From Bubalus kerabau (Eukaryota > Chordata > Mammalia > Artiodactyla > Bovidae): a DNA stretch of 64,000 bases. The notes below the pieces were generated by a model. It saw nothing but the letters and a program-made list of their open reading frames with translations. It was not told the origin of the DNA and did no database searches. Made by a program: the position numbers and the translations under genes. The stretch's first letter is position 1, and each line of letters opens with the position of its first letter. The stretch is from the NCBI RefSeq assembly GCF_029407905.1, contig NC_073635.1:41035501-41099500 (forward strand), written 5' to 3'. Shown in pieces: positions 34,023-46,319 of the stretch.

Positions 34023-34592
34023 CTGCAGCCATGAAATTAAAAGACGCTTACTCCTTGGAACAAAAGCTAAAACTAACCTAGACAGCATATTAAAAAGCAG
34101 AGACATTACTTTGCCAACAAAGGTCCATCTAGTCAAAGTTCTGGTTTTTTCAGTAGTCATGTAGGGATGTGAGCATTGGACCATTAAGAACGTTTAGCAC
34201 CAAATAATTGATGCTTTTGAACTGTGGTGTTGTAGGAGACTCGAGAGTCCCTTGGACAGCAAGGTACCAATCCAGTCAATCCTAAAAGAAATCAGTCCTG
34301 AATATTCATTGGAAGGACTGTTGCTGAAACTGAAGCTCCAATACTTTGGCCACCTGTTGTGAAGAACTGACTTATTGGAAACGACTCTGATGCTGGGAAA
34401 GATTAAAGGCAGGAGGAGAAGGGGACAATAGAGGATTAGATGGTTGAATGGCATTACCGACTCAATGGACATGAGTTTGCACAATCTCTGGGTGTTGGTG
34501 ATGGACAGGGAAGCCTGGTGTGCTGCAGTCCATGGGGTTGCAAAGAGTTGGACACTACTGAGCATCTGAACTGAACTGAAAAAATAAACAAA

Positions 34593-35725
34593 CATACAAT
34601 ATAAGAAATATTGTGTTAACAAAAAATAATAAAATAAAAAGGATAGAGATTATTTGAGGAGGAGTACTGAAGGGAGATATGAATGGAATGAAGTAAAATG
34701 CCACATGGCAATGCGATAAAAAAAAGTTCCAGGTACATTTAAAGAATTTGGCAAGAGAAAAGGGGTTATTAAACTAGTACTCTGATAAAAATGTAAACAT
34801 CAACAGAGAAAGGCAATGTTTTAATCTCTCTATATAAATACAATTTGCAGGTGTAAACAATCCACTAAAGAAGTATTCTTAATATAAAATGGTTAAAAGT
34901 AATACACAACTTTAGATGCTGAAACAAAGGCATATCACTCTTGATATTAACATTTATCAGTTAAGAGTTTATTCATAAATCTCATTGTGTAAAGCTTACA
35001 ATATCACAAAAGTTTTGTGGAAGTCCTCTTGAAAATAATATGCGAAGAGTCTTGTACATTCTACTCAAAATTCCTGATAGTACAGATAAGGAGTCTGAGG
35101 CATCAAAATATTTCTGGATTCCCATCACTAGGCCCTTTGTCATCTAGCCATGCTGCTTACTGCATGATGGTGCTATATCTGGTGTCTCTAATACGTCAAA
35201 TGTTAGACAGGCACAAAGTAAGACCGGCAAAGACACTACTTGAGGACAGAATTATCAATGTTTATTAAGTTAGTAAATTCATGGAGGAATGGTAATAGGG
35301 TTAATTTTTACTTTCTTCAAATTTGAAACTCCCAGATTTCTTTATGGCAAGTTCACCTAGACATTGATACTTTAAATTTGGAAAAAATGTTTTATTTTGT
35401 TGTGTCTGTAATTAATTCAATATCAATAGAGATTTGAGCAATTATGCTTTTGAGAAAGGTGCACTAGCAAATCAAATAATGTCACTTCCAAAAAACTACA
35501 TTAATACAAATAATGTAGTTTCCAAAAACCTTTGGATTTATACTTAGAGAATCTTGAGTCCAGCATACTGAGTAGTCAGAATCCAGTAAAATTTGTAATT
35601 GTAAAATTAGTAATTAAAGTATAGATAAGACAAGCGCTCAAATGCATTAAATAATACAGATTTGTCAAAAACATTTTCCTTAATGAATAGTTTTACTATT
35701 TATAACTCAAAATTTTTGTAATTTT
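34593..35725. other. Unique AT-rich sequence
   Basis: Nothing recognisable in this 1.1-kb stretch. Confidence 0.5.
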
Positions 35726-35740
35726 AAATTATATATTTTA

Positions 35741-35954
35741 TTTTATTTTATTTTTTTCCTTTTGCATTCTAACTTTTTTTTCTTTGTTTTTTAATTTTAT
35801 TTTATTTTTAAACTTTACATAATTGTATTAGTTTTGCCAAATATCAAAATGAATCTGCCCCTTATGATCCAGCAATCCCACTGCTGGGCATACACACTGA
35901 GGAAACCAGAAGGGAAAGAGACACGTGTACCCAATGTTCATCGCAGCACTGTTT
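35741..35954 (-). mobile_element. Tiny L1 with internal inversion (twin priming)
   Basis: Left part (35741-35858) is antisense L1 3'UTR with T-rich tail; right part (about 35859-35954) is ORF2 sequence in the opposite (plus) orientation, with ~1 kb of L1 missing between. The join shares a few bases (tgcc). A 15-bp repeat with one mismatch, aaatKatatatttta, at 35726-35740 and 35955-35969 shows one insertion event. The tail has two A-rich tracts separated by about 20 bases. Confidence 0.92.
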
Positions 35955-36291
35955 AAATGATATATTTTAAAACATAGCAAAACACTTCTTTCTGTTCTCC
36001 AGTTAGAATAAACATTGCTTTTTCTGTGTTCTATGTTCCTTAAGTTCTTGATCCATCCTAGTACAGCAGTAATATTTTTAAAATGTCAAATGAAAGCTAA
36101 CTTTTTGTTTGACCTTCTTATAAAATAAGTAGAAGAAGTGAAAAAATGTCAAATTGGTAATTTCTATTTTCTATTCTATTTGAAAAATACTCAGAAACGA
36201 TTGCACAAAAGTTCCCAAGGCCTTGTGTTACTCATATGTGTTCTCTTGATGCTGAATCTCCCAAAGCAATGAAATATATTTTTGATGCTTT

Positions 36292-36560
36292 AAGGCAATG
36301 GCACCCCACTCCAGTACTCTTGCCTTGCAAATCCCATGGACAGAGGAGCCTGGTAGGCTGCAGTCAATGGGGTCGCTAGGAGTCGGACACTACTGAGCGA
36401 CTTCACTTTCACTTTTCACTTTCATGCATTGGAGAAGGAAATGGCAACCCACTCCAGTGTTCTTGCCTGGAGAATCCCAGGGACGGGGAAGCCTGGTGGG
36501 CTGCCGTCTATGGGGTCGCACAGAGTTGGACACGACTGAAGCAGTTTAGCAGCAGCAGCA
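36292..36560 (+). mobile_element. BOV-A2 SINE
   Basis: Complete plus-strand dimer ending in 'agcagcagca'. The first few bases (ggag) are missing. No clear duplication seen. Confidence 0.94.
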
Positions 36561-36649
36561 CTTTGGTGAATACTCTAAAAATATTCCTTTTTAGGAAAAT
36601 AATTCATTCTTTGAGCTTGTAAGTAATACACAAGTATGCTTAACACACT

Positions 36650-36815
36650 ATATAACTCCTGTATTTCTCTGTAGAGAATGTAAATTCCTTGGAAAATATA
36701 CATTCCTTGACAAATATAAATTCCTTGAATATAAGAAGGATGTCTTGCTCATTTTATTGTACCAGATTCTAGCATATAGCAGATTTTCAGTAAATATAAT
36801 TATTTGACTGAATAT
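36650..36815 (+). mobile_element. L2 LINE 3' end with local tandem
   Basis: Matches the L2 3'UTR order ('tagagaatgtaaattccttg', 'gatgtcttgctcatttta', 'agcatatagcagattttcag', 'taaatataattatttgactg'). The segment 36679-36735 holds three copies of a ~20-bp unit built around 'attccttg'. Confidence 0.6.
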
Positions 36816-37287
36816 GAAGTTACTAATGCAATCTATGACTTTTCTCATGTCCTCTTTTGTTTACAACCTCATATTGCTTCCACTGACCAAAACTATTTCC
36901 AACATTTTTAAAGAAAACAATTTATCATTTTATAAAGTGTTAGGAACGCATCCCCACACTTCAATTTGAAAACACTGGAAACAATGGGAACATCAAGCAA
37001 GTTATTATGGACTTACTGTAGTTTTCCACATCTTCCACACAACCACTTTTCTGCAGAAATCTCTGCCTAATCAAACTAACTGTACTCTTACCTTAACCTG
37101 CCTTGTATTCTTCTGAATGTTATTGCATCTCCTGTACCAGTCCTGCCTCAGGCATTCTCCCTGTGTTTCCTTCTCTGCTAATTCTCCTTCAAAAAACTAT
37201 ATGAAAGAAAGAAACCTGAATCACAAACAAGGGGTCTTACTGGAATTAAACCACCTGGTTTCCATGTGACTCTAGGCAAGTCACATT
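36816..37287. other. Unique sequence
   Basis: Pyrimidine-rich stretch around 37070-37190 could be an old L2 remnant, but I cannot support it. Confidence 0.4.
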
Positions 37288-37558
37288 GCTGCTGCTGCTA
37301 AGTCGCTTCAGTCGTGCCCGACTCTGTGCGACCCCATAGACAGCAGCCCACCAGGCTTCCCTGTCCTTGGGATTCTCCAGGCAAGAACACTGGAGTGGGT
37401 TGCCATTTCCTTCCCCAATGCATGAAAGTGAAAAGTGAAAGTGAAGTCGCTCAGTCGTGTCCGACTCTAGCAACCCTATGGACTGCAGCCCACCAGGCTC
37501 CTCTGTCCATGGGATTTTACAGGCAAAAGTACTGGAGTGGGGCACCATTGCCTTCTCC
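37288..37558 (-). mobile_element. BOV-A2 SINE
   Basis: Complete minus-strand dimer with a CTG tail at the left. It is followed directly by a TATC microsatellite. Confidence 0.95.
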
Positions 37559-37559
37559 G

Positions 37560-37600
37560 TTATATCTATCTATAGCTATCTATCTATCTATATATATCTT
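37560..37600. repeat. (TATC)n microsatellite
   Basis: Interrupted TATC/TA repeat immediately beyond the 5' end of BOV-A2. Confidence 0.9.
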
Positions 37601-39054
37601 TATAAATGCTAACTATAAAGTATTGGTGGCTAAACTCATTAGAACAGAATTTATCAGAGTGAAGCAGATTCCTCAGGAGATATCATTGATAATAATATAA
37701 ATTAAATTATAAGAAGGATAGTCCTTTCTTTATTTTTGTGTACAAAGCTGCAAGTTTTAAAATCATTCAATTTAAATACTGTGTTCATTGAATTATTGCC
37801 AGAAACATACATAATTTCCATATATTTGTCAGAGACGTTTATGTAAGATTACAAGGTCTTTTATGAGCTATCTGGAAGGGAACATTTCTTAACAGGAACC
37901 ATCCTTGTTGCTCAATTCCATGGAAAGCCCCTTCCTCAAGCTGCTCCTTTCTCAATTTATCAACACCCGATTTACTTTTCTAAAAAGTAGGCATATACTG
38001 AAAACATATACATGATAATCCAATTACAGCACAAGGCTTTTTTACTGAGCCTGTATATGTCCGACTAAAGTCACATTTGCTTGGAATCAAGCATACATCA
38101 GTAACATGCCAGATTCAGATTACATCTAGAATAAATTTCTTCAGCCTAGTGAAATAAAGAAGTCTGATAAGATAATCCCACTCCAAAGTGGTAGGTACAC
38201 ATAGACTTCCCTTTCCTTGAGGCTTTAGTTCTGGTCAACTATGAATCAGGAATCATGCTATGTGAGACAAAAACATACCCACACAAAAGAGAAAAAAACA
38301 GAAAGCTTCTGGCACAGTCCCTTATAAATTTGTTCTTTCCATTCACACATTTTTTTTGTGTGTGTGGTAATTCATCATAGTATTCCTCCCTACAATTTTC
38401 ACTATATTTAATATAATAAAAATCAATGCAGAAAAGTAAGCTCAGTATCTCAGATCTAGTTTGATGCTGAATGGAGTTAAGAAATGAACATGAATCCCTA
38501 TATATTAGCTATCTGTTAAACTCTGAAATATGAGCTTTTCCAAAAGATATAAATCATAAAATTAATAATCTTTCATGCAAAGCCTATATTACTATAGAAT
38601 ACCTTGAACCTCCTTATAAGTGGGAAAAAAGATTACAAGTAAAGGTTAAAGAAAAAACCTACAGTGACGGGTTTATGGAAGTTTCAGAGAAAGGTTCTTG
38701 TAATGTTTCAGTCTGAAAGTCTCTTATAATCCCCATGGCAACAACCCTTGACTAACTCTGTTCATATTTCTATGGACGTGAAACTGATTTTAAATATTTC
38801 TGCTAAATCAGATTTTATTGTACAAACAGGGCTAACATTTAATTTTAGAATCACTAGTATTTAAGTTACACATGCACACACAGGAACAAGAAACAATGTA
38901 TTATAACTTTCAAATTTTGTACATTTAGATCATGTCAGTTTTTTTTCTGTCATATAACATAGAAAGGATCTCTTAAAAAGCTGATTTGACAGAATACTTT
39001 TAAGCAAAAAAAGTTTTTAAAGTTCAAAGGAAAATTCTGTTTAGGAAGTTTTAT
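37601..39054. other. Unique AT-rich sequence
   Basis: No gene or repeat supported. Confidence 0.5.
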
Positions 39055-39200
39055 CAGTACTATTTATCATACATTTTCTATGATCTAGGCAGTATTCTAA
39101 CTTCTTTCAAATATTAATTTATTATTATTGCACTCATATAAGCATTATAGAAACATTAATATATTTACTATTTCTGTTGCACAAATGTTGAGACACAAAA
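39055..39200 (+). mobile_element. Ancient interspersed repeat, MIR-like
   Basis: Degraded 'ctatgatctaggcagtattc', then 'caaatattaatttatt', then 'tgcacaaatgttgagacac' in the order of an old mammalian repeat. Family uncertain. Confidence 0.35.
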
Positions 39201-40329
39201 TCACTGGCTTCAAATAAAAATATAGGGAACAAAGACAAAAATTCAATAATGACCACTGAAGACTTAAGAAGCTTTATAATTCCACCTTCATCTCCATTAT
39301 CTTTATGTATTCCATCCTTCATAGGTATGATGGCTCTTCAATGAATTATTCCTCTGTTATTGACAATGTTTGCTCATCTCTTCATATTTTCTGTTTAATA
39401 TTCAATTAATAATAATATTTATTCAAAAATTACAATTGAGAAATCAAACTTGCTACCAAGAACCCAGGAACAATATCCTAAGAAAAAAACATATTTGGAT
39501 CATTTGCTGTTTTGTAATATTTATCAATTTATTAGATGATTATTCTTTAAAACTTGAAGTTTTTGTTTTCTAGTGATTTCTATAAATAATTGCAAGGAAA
39601 TAGTAAGTATTTTATTTCCATTCATTTAATTTACTGGGCAAAATGGTAAGTTCTGGCTGAGGCTTTTTGACAAGAGTGGCAAGTTGAAGCTATTCAGCAA
39701 TTAAAGTACATATTGAAATATAGGAAAAGTAAAATGTTTCAAAAGCATAATGAAGAAACACTGTTAATGTGAAGAAGGAAATGTCTACCAGCTGTGATTA
39801 CAACAATAGGTGTGATATGTGCTTCAGCTAACTTGCCAGGTTAATTGAAATTGGACACCTAGGATCATTTCTGTCAACTGAAAAAATCTCCATGAACAGT
39901 ACACTAGAGTTGAGCCCAAACCACTGACAAAAGTGCCTATGAAAATACAATAAATGCAGTTCACTGAGTAAATTTATAGTTAGATTACATTCATTTCAAG
40001 GTTTTTAAGTGTAATTAATTCATCTACTGTTTAGTAGGTAATCTATTACTTAATAATTAGTGAAGGTGGCAAACACCAGTTTTAGGTGCAATAATCATTT
40101 GCCACTCTAATGAAAAGTCATTGAATTTTATAAGGTCTTTTTGAGAAAAATAAGAATCGAGGCCAAATAGGGAAGCTGTGGGGGAAAATGATTCATGTTC
40201 ACTGGGTTATAGGTAGATGTTAGTATATTTTCACAGTATAATAATTATAATGGTATTGAAAGATGTATTCATTTTTAAGTAGTGTAAAAAATGATCACTG
40301 AAAAGCCAAATAAAAGCCAAATACAAGAG
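39201..40329. other. Unique AT-rich sequence
   Basis: Nothing recognisable. Confidence 0.5.
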
Positions 40330-40605
40330 ATTAGAAATGGTATACTTCCATGTGTATAAAATGTCCAGAAAAAAAAAAAAAAGGTTAATTTAGTGATTGT
40401 CTTGGGACAAAGTTGGAGAGATGGAGATGAATAGTAAACAGGTACAAGCGGTCTTCGCTGGGACTAAAATGTTCCCAAACTAACAGTGATAGTTGCACAA
40501 CTTGCTAAATTTACTAAAAATTGTGGAATTGAACACTTAAAATGAATCAATGATATCTAAAATACACCTCAAAAAAGTTGTAAAAAAAATACTAACTTTT
40601 AAAAG
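40330..40605 (+). mobile_element. Old mammalian L1 3' end
   Basis: Older L1 type: 'tagtgattgtcttgggac', 'gataggttgcacaacttg'-like segment near 40485-40505, and 'gaattgaacacttaaaatg' near 40526, followed by an A-rich end. Diverged. Confidence 0.65.
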
Positions 40606-40639
40606 ATAATGAAACTGATTTGGTTTACTACTTAAACTA

Positions 40640-40830
40640 GTGGCCTGCTATAAAGCTGAAACAAATGTTCTGAATACATTACTTACAGTCTATGAAACTC
40701 AGTTTTCTCATCAATGAAATGAGGATAAGAACAACTTGACTTTGGTGATTTTGAGGGCTAAAAAAAAATCCATGAGTAAAGAAATGTGTGAAAGTTAATG
40801 CTTAATAATTACTAGGTATAGTAGTTCTGG
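40640..40830 (+). mobile_element. MIR SINE relic
   Basis: Core 'ctcagttttctcatcaatga', then 'aatgaggataagaacaa', then a TAATGCTTAATAATTA end. Confidence 0.6.
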
Positions 40831-41025
40831 TACTGATGTGAATTCACCAAAACCAAAGAGAAATTTTAACTGGAGGGGAATAAAACATCTGTCCTTAATG
40901 GACTAGTAGAAAATGGTAGTCAGAGAATAAAACTGTTTGTATTGATTAGAATTCTCATCCAGGATACCTTACCACTCAGAGATGAGAGAAAACTTCTCTC
41001 ATCTAAGATTCTAGCCAAACAGTCA

Positions 41026-41104
41026 CTAAAAAAAATAAAAAAAGAAGAAAGGAAGAAAGAGAGAAAGAAAGGGAGAAGGAAGTGAGATAGAATGGAAGGA
41101 AAGA
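41026..41104. repeat. Purine-only tract (GA/A-rich)
   Basis: Long A/G tract (AAAG, GAAA, GGAA units) with very few pyrimidines. A minus-strand frame across it (rich in S, L and F) is an artefact. Confidence 0.9.
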
Positions 41105-41368
41105 AGACTTATTAATTCACCAAATTTGACGTATCTTTGATCTTGAGTTAAAGAAAAATACAAATGATGAAAATGTAGAGTGCAAAGTATCTCTGCATAT
41201 AGTAAAGTATTATATATAAGTAACATTTAAAATTTTGTGCATGTTTTCAAAGAATTATGGGCAAATACATTTTGATGTATGCTTAGGTAAGGTTTCATTT
41301 CATTGTCTTTAAAATATCTTTGTCTCTTTTCAAATCAATCTTGATTCCTGGGATGAATGGTGAAATAA

Positions 41369-41683
41369 AGTGAAGTGAAAATCATTCAGATGCGTCTGAC
41401 TCTTTGCGACCCAATGGACCATACTGTCCATGGAATTCTCAAGGTCAGAATACTGGAGTGGGTAGCCTTTCCCTTCTCCAGTGGATCTTCTCAACCCAGG
41501 GATCGAACCCAGGTCTCCCACATTGCAGGCAGATTCTTAACCAACTGAGCCACAAGGGAAGCCCAAGAATACTGAAGTGGGTAGCTTATCCCTTCTCCAG
41601 GGGATCTTTCCGACCCAGGAATCCAACCCGAGTCTCCTGCATTGCAGAAGGATTCTTTACCAACTGAACTATCAGGGAAGTCC
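41369..41683 (-). mobile_element. Bov-tA SINE with duplicated tRNA-side half
   Basis: A full minus-strand Bov-tA (41369-41564) is followed in tandem by a second partial copy (41565-41683) holding the mid part and tRNA head again. On the element's own strand this gives two tRNA-like heads in a row. It could be a known dimeric subtype. Confidence 0.88.
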
Positions 41684-41699
41684 TGATAAGTGGTAGTGA

Positions 41700-41736
41700 T
41701 TTAAAAAAACAAACAAAAAAAACAAACAAAAAAAAT
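41700..41736. repeat. (AAAC)n / A-rich repeat
   Basis: A-rich simple repeat close to the 5' side of the preceding SINE. Confidence 0.85.
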
Positions 41737-43661
41737 CCTGGCTGAACCATATAGGAGCTGTGTGACCTTGAAAAAGGCTCAACAGTGAGCTTTAATTTTC
41801 TCAGAAATGGGATAGAAATCAAACTTAAAACTTTTGTGGGGCTCTAACATACTATCTTATGTGAAATTAATTTATAAATTTATATGGCTATTGGCAAAAA
41901 TTAATGTTTTATTATTCTCTTTGTAAGGAGAAAGGGCATATCAGGCAAAGTCTGTTGGAAACGTAACGGTGAACAGGAAATTACACCTTTGTAATGTCAC
42001 TTCACAAGGATTATCTGGTACATGACAGCAGCAAAAGGACAATAGATAAACTAAAAAAACAGAAATCAAACAACAAATACTGAGAACTGCATATGTCAAA
42101 GACTTTAAATTTAAAGCTGCCCTATTTTATTTGGCTGGCCCTGACTATTTATTTGCATGTCCACTAACACCATCAATTATATATGTGATGGAGAGCATTT
42201 CATTAAAGTGATCAATATATTTCTTCCTATGGCAAAATGTATGTTTTAATGTGTTATTTTATACTGTACATGATAAGGAAGGAAAAATATTTCTAGGTTT
42301 TCACCTTTATTGTAGGAGGAAGTGGTTCCAAAGAGAGTTCATTTTCTAAAAAAAAATAGCTAGTGCTGAGAAGAGTATTGAATTCCTTTCACTTGAAATA
42401 CTTCAAAACTATTTTCAAAGAATATTTAGTAGGAGTTGCATTAAGAGTCAAATAATTTATATAAATGTGGTTATAACCCAGAGCCAAAGGTCCCTGGGAC
42501 ATTTCATAGATGGGCTTCACATAGTCTATAGAAACTTTGAACAATTTGTAATTCTTAAAAAAATATATGTGAATATAAGAATTTTTCTGCAGTGTGCATT
42601 TATAATGTTGAAATGATGCTCAAAAGAGTTCCGAGTACAAATGTTTAAGCACTGTTGGTTTTGAAATAAAATGTTTAAAGTAACAAATATATTTCTAACC
42701 ATTTATATGCTTAAGGCTTTTGCACATTTCCAAAATGATTAAAATAAGTAATCACCAAAAGGCATAATATTACATGCATGCATTTAATACATACATTTAA
42801 GAATAGCCTCTCAAATGTACCAATTAACAGTTATGATTTATGAATGGATTAATTCTACCACTGTTAATTCTCTATGTAAGACAAGAGGTAATAATGCAAA
42901 GAAAGTCAGAAACAATTGTCAAAACAAAATTTTGCCAGTATTTATTGCTTTCAACATTTTCAAAATAAATATTATTTCTAATATTTAATTTTATTATTAA
43001 ATAAATATTTATAATTAAAGTGGCAAATAGTAAATTTCTGGGCTGTAAGAAGATTACATTTATACATCAAATATTATTTGTATAACAAAGTCACAAAAAT
43101 TTCAGTTGTTGTTTTTGCCATTGTATATTGAACACACTTTTTACTATTTTGCAAATAAGTATGTAAAGAAGAAAAATAAACAAAATAAAATAATAAAATC
43201 AACCATAACGTGTACCTTACCATATAATAAGATTAACATTTTATTCAAAAATATATAAATTATAATTACTTATATATATTAAAAAAACAACTCCATCATC
43301 AGTCTTTGGTCATTCATTTATCCATAAAGTGTTTGTGTCTGCTACAAACCAGGAATTTTGCCAGAATTCTTTTGAATTTTCAATGTTATTAAACCTCATT
43401 AGGTGTACAAAACTTCCAGTTTTACCCTCTCTACCTCAAAGAAACATAGTCATCTTACAGATCTTCTGTGCAAAAGGATGTAGCACAGCATGAGAAACAC
43501 ATCAAATTATGTGTAAAGATCCCATTTGGTGAAAATAATCATCATAATATAGGTGAACAAAAAATATTTATTTAATAAATGATGTGTAGAATTGTTTTTC
43601 CCCTGATATAGTTCTTTTAAAGTAATCTAAAATAAAATAGTGATTTATTTACACTAATTGG
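41737..43661. other. Unique, very AT-rich sequence
   Basis: About 1.9 kb with no supportable gene or repeat. Confidence 0.5.
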
Positions 43662-43868
43662 GGAAAAGACCCTGATGCTGGGAAAGACTGAAGGCAGGAG
43701 GAGAAGGGGATGACAGAGGACAAAATGGTTGGATGGCATCACTGACTCAATGGACATGAGTTTGAGTAAACTCTAGGAGATGGTGAAGGACAGGGAAACC
43801 TGGCATACTGTAGTTCATGGAGTCACAAAGAGTAGGACACAACTGAGTGACTGAACAACAACAACAAT
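43662..43868 (+). mobile_element. BovB LINE 3' tail
   Basis: Last ~200 bp of BovB, from the 'ctgatgctgggaaagactga' region to the (AAC)n end. It faces the antisense BovB tail at 44014-44269. Confidence 0.92.
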
Positions 43869-44013
43869 TGAGGAATCCTGAAATATTATATGTTCATGAG
43901 TAAATGGTTACTTGTGCATTTTCAAAACCCAAGTGTTGTGCCCTGCTAAAGGAAATATGTTTAAATATTAAAAGCAGCTATATTAAAAATAATGACCTTA
44001 GTCTATGATACTT

Positions 44014-44269
44014 CAGTTTAGTTCAGTCGCTCAGTCATGTCCGACTCTTTGCAACTCCATTAACCGCAGCACACGAGGCCTCCCTGTCCATCACCAATTC
44101 CCAGAGTCCACCCAAACCCATGTCCATTGAGTTGGTGATACCATCCAACCATCTCATCCTCTGTTGTCCCCTTCTCCTCCTGCCCTTAATTTTTCCCAGC
44201 ATCATGGTCTTTTCCAATGAGTTAGCTCTTCACATCAGGTGGCCAAAGTGTTGGAGTTTCAGCCTCATA
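44014..44269 (-). mobile_element. BovB LINE 3' tail, antisense
   Basis: Minus-strand BovB 3' end of 256 bp, reaching a little further into the RT C-terminal region than its partner. It pairs with 43662-43868 as an inverted repeat with a 145-bp spacer. Confidence 0.92.
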
Positions 44270-44492
44270 CTTAGGTCGATAAAAATATTAATTAGTCATA
44301 ATAATTACAAAGACTCTACCTATTCAAAACTTAAAAATAGAAAATTGATATATTTTGTGTATATATATGTATATTCTGATTATATAATACTAACTGCTTA
44401 TATTTAATAAATAACAAAAACTAAAATTTTACAGTGCAGAGAATTGTTTCAGTAATTTTCCATATAAATAGAAATAAAGTAGGCACTTTATT

Positions 44493-44765
44493 CAGAGAAG
44501 GCAATGGCACCCCACTCCAGTACTCTTGCCTGGAAAATCCCATGGATGGAGGAGCCTGGAAGGCTGCAATCCATGGGGTCGCTAAGAGTTGGACATGACT
44601 GAGCGACTTCACTTTCACTTTTCACTTTCATGCATTGGATAAGGAAATGGCAACCCACTCCATTATTCTTGCCTGGAGAATCCCAGGGACGGGGGAGCCT
44701 GGTGGGCTGCCGTCTATGGGGTCGCACAGAGTCGTTCACAACTGAAGCGACTTAGCAGCAGCAGC
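44493..44765 (+). mobile_element. BOV-A2 SINE
   Basis: Complete plus-strand dimer ending in AGC repeats. An exact 12-bp duplication, aggcactttatt, lies at 44481-44492 and 44766-44777. Confidence 0.97.
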
Positions 44766-44777
44766 AGGCACTTTATT

Positions 44778-46308
44778 TCTAGTCACCAAAAACAAAGTAT
44801 AGACTAAATTAGTTGGTACTTCCTTTTCTCCCTCCAGTTCCTCTCTTAAAAATCACTTGCTTTTTCAAAAATGTGACTAATAATACTTGATATTTCACAT
44901 TAATATCAGAACACATTTTGAAGTGAAAGTGGTGAAAATTATTTGTATTTATTTTGTTAATGTGTTTTAATGTTTTAACAAAATATGCATTATTTTTGAA
45001 TAAAAATGTGGCAAAATCTGGAAGTAATTATATCTCAGGAAAAATATGAAAGAGGAAAGGAATGGATAGAGATTCTGGATAGCTTTAAAACAGAAAACAA
45101 TTTCAAAGACCAATCAAATGGGAAAATACATATCTGGAATCACTTTTTCCTTCTTATATGAAAAAAACATCTTGTTATTCCTATTTGTTTATAAGATGCC
45201 AACAAGCCATTTGCCCAGCTTCTGATGATTCTGAGATGTGATTACTTTGGTATTCAAAATAATTTTCATTACATGGATGGAAAGTAAATTTAAAAAGCAT
45301 TCTGTTATGTGTGTAGAATGAAAATGCCAATGCAAGCTAAAAATATTTTCATTTAATTATATTTGTTGAATGGACCTGAGTGAATTTACATTTTTAAGGG
45401 AAAAACATCTGCAAAAACAAAATAAAATACAAAATCTGATAAAATGGTCAGAATGAGCTAAATCTCTCTGAGTTCAAAATAACTTTAAGACCTAGAGTCA
45501 TTTTGTAACATGCCTTTGCATTTATGATTAGTAAGTTTTCATTTTGGCTAATTCAAATGAATATCATGGAATAATTGGAATCTTTTCATATGAAAACTAT
45601 TTTGAACTTTTAATGACATCAATTTTTGCTTTTTTTTAATAAATATATAAATAAAATAATCAATCTGTGACCGAGAGAATTATTTGTGATAAAATTCAAC
45701 TCTCCACTTCTTATAGTTGTAAATCTAAACATAAAATACAACAAATGCACATTTATCCCTCCACAGCAATACAGAGTACATGTTTTTCTCTGTGCAAGTA
45801 GCCAAGTGGTTGGATTCCAGCATGCTTCAGAGTGATATTAAAAACTGTGGTAATATAGGGATTGCCTCAGAATCTGATTTTTTTTAGCAAAATAAGCAAG
45901 TCTATCTCTCAGTGGACTAACCTGAACCAAACATGGAGTCCAACCTTACATGTTAATTGAATGTCAAACAGTAATGTATGCCAAACTTTTTCTTACATAT
46001 CTATGTAACTTTGGTAAATGGAGCGTAAAAAAAGTTTGATTAACATATCTGCGTATACTTTCTTCACATTACCTCCATGCAACTGCTTCTCTGCAGTCTA
46101 GAACACTCTGTTAAGTGTAAATTGCCTGATATTCCAGTGTTGGAAAGTGGACATAGTGAGTAACTAGGGTTTTGAGGGGAAAGTTCATTTGGTGTCTTTT
46201 AGCTAGGTTTCATAGGTGTGAGCAATTCATCACTTAGGTAAACAGCCTCATGATTAAACAAGAGCTCTTCACCATACCACATATGTTTTAACTTATCATT
46301 TATCAGTG
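44778..46308. other. Unique AT-rich sequence
   Basis: Repeat-poor; nothing recognisable. Confidence 0.5.
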
Positions 46309-46319
46309 AGATTAAATTG

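Larger units (their letters stand above)
30673..34578 (+). mobile_element. Near-full-length BovB LINE
   Basis: A 3.9-kb RTE-clade element bounded by an exact 14-bp A-rich repeat, aaaaaataaacaaa, at 30659-30672 and 34579-34592. Order: a 5' region with two diverged copies of a ~370-bp unit (starting near 30698 and 31072), an apurinic-type endonuclease region (about 31755-32500), a linker (about 32500-33150), reverse transcriptase (about 33150-34020) and the 3' tail. Length is close to that of a complete BovB. Stops and frameshifts throughout show it is inactive. Confidence 0.95.

Noticed and set aside
34194..34622. 142-residue minus-strand frame
   Set aside because: Antisense of the BovB 3' region; similar antisense frames occur over the other BovB copies.
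37314..37700. 128-residue plus-strand frame
   Set aside because: Runs through a BOV-A2 and a TATC repeat; typical SINE-derived frame.
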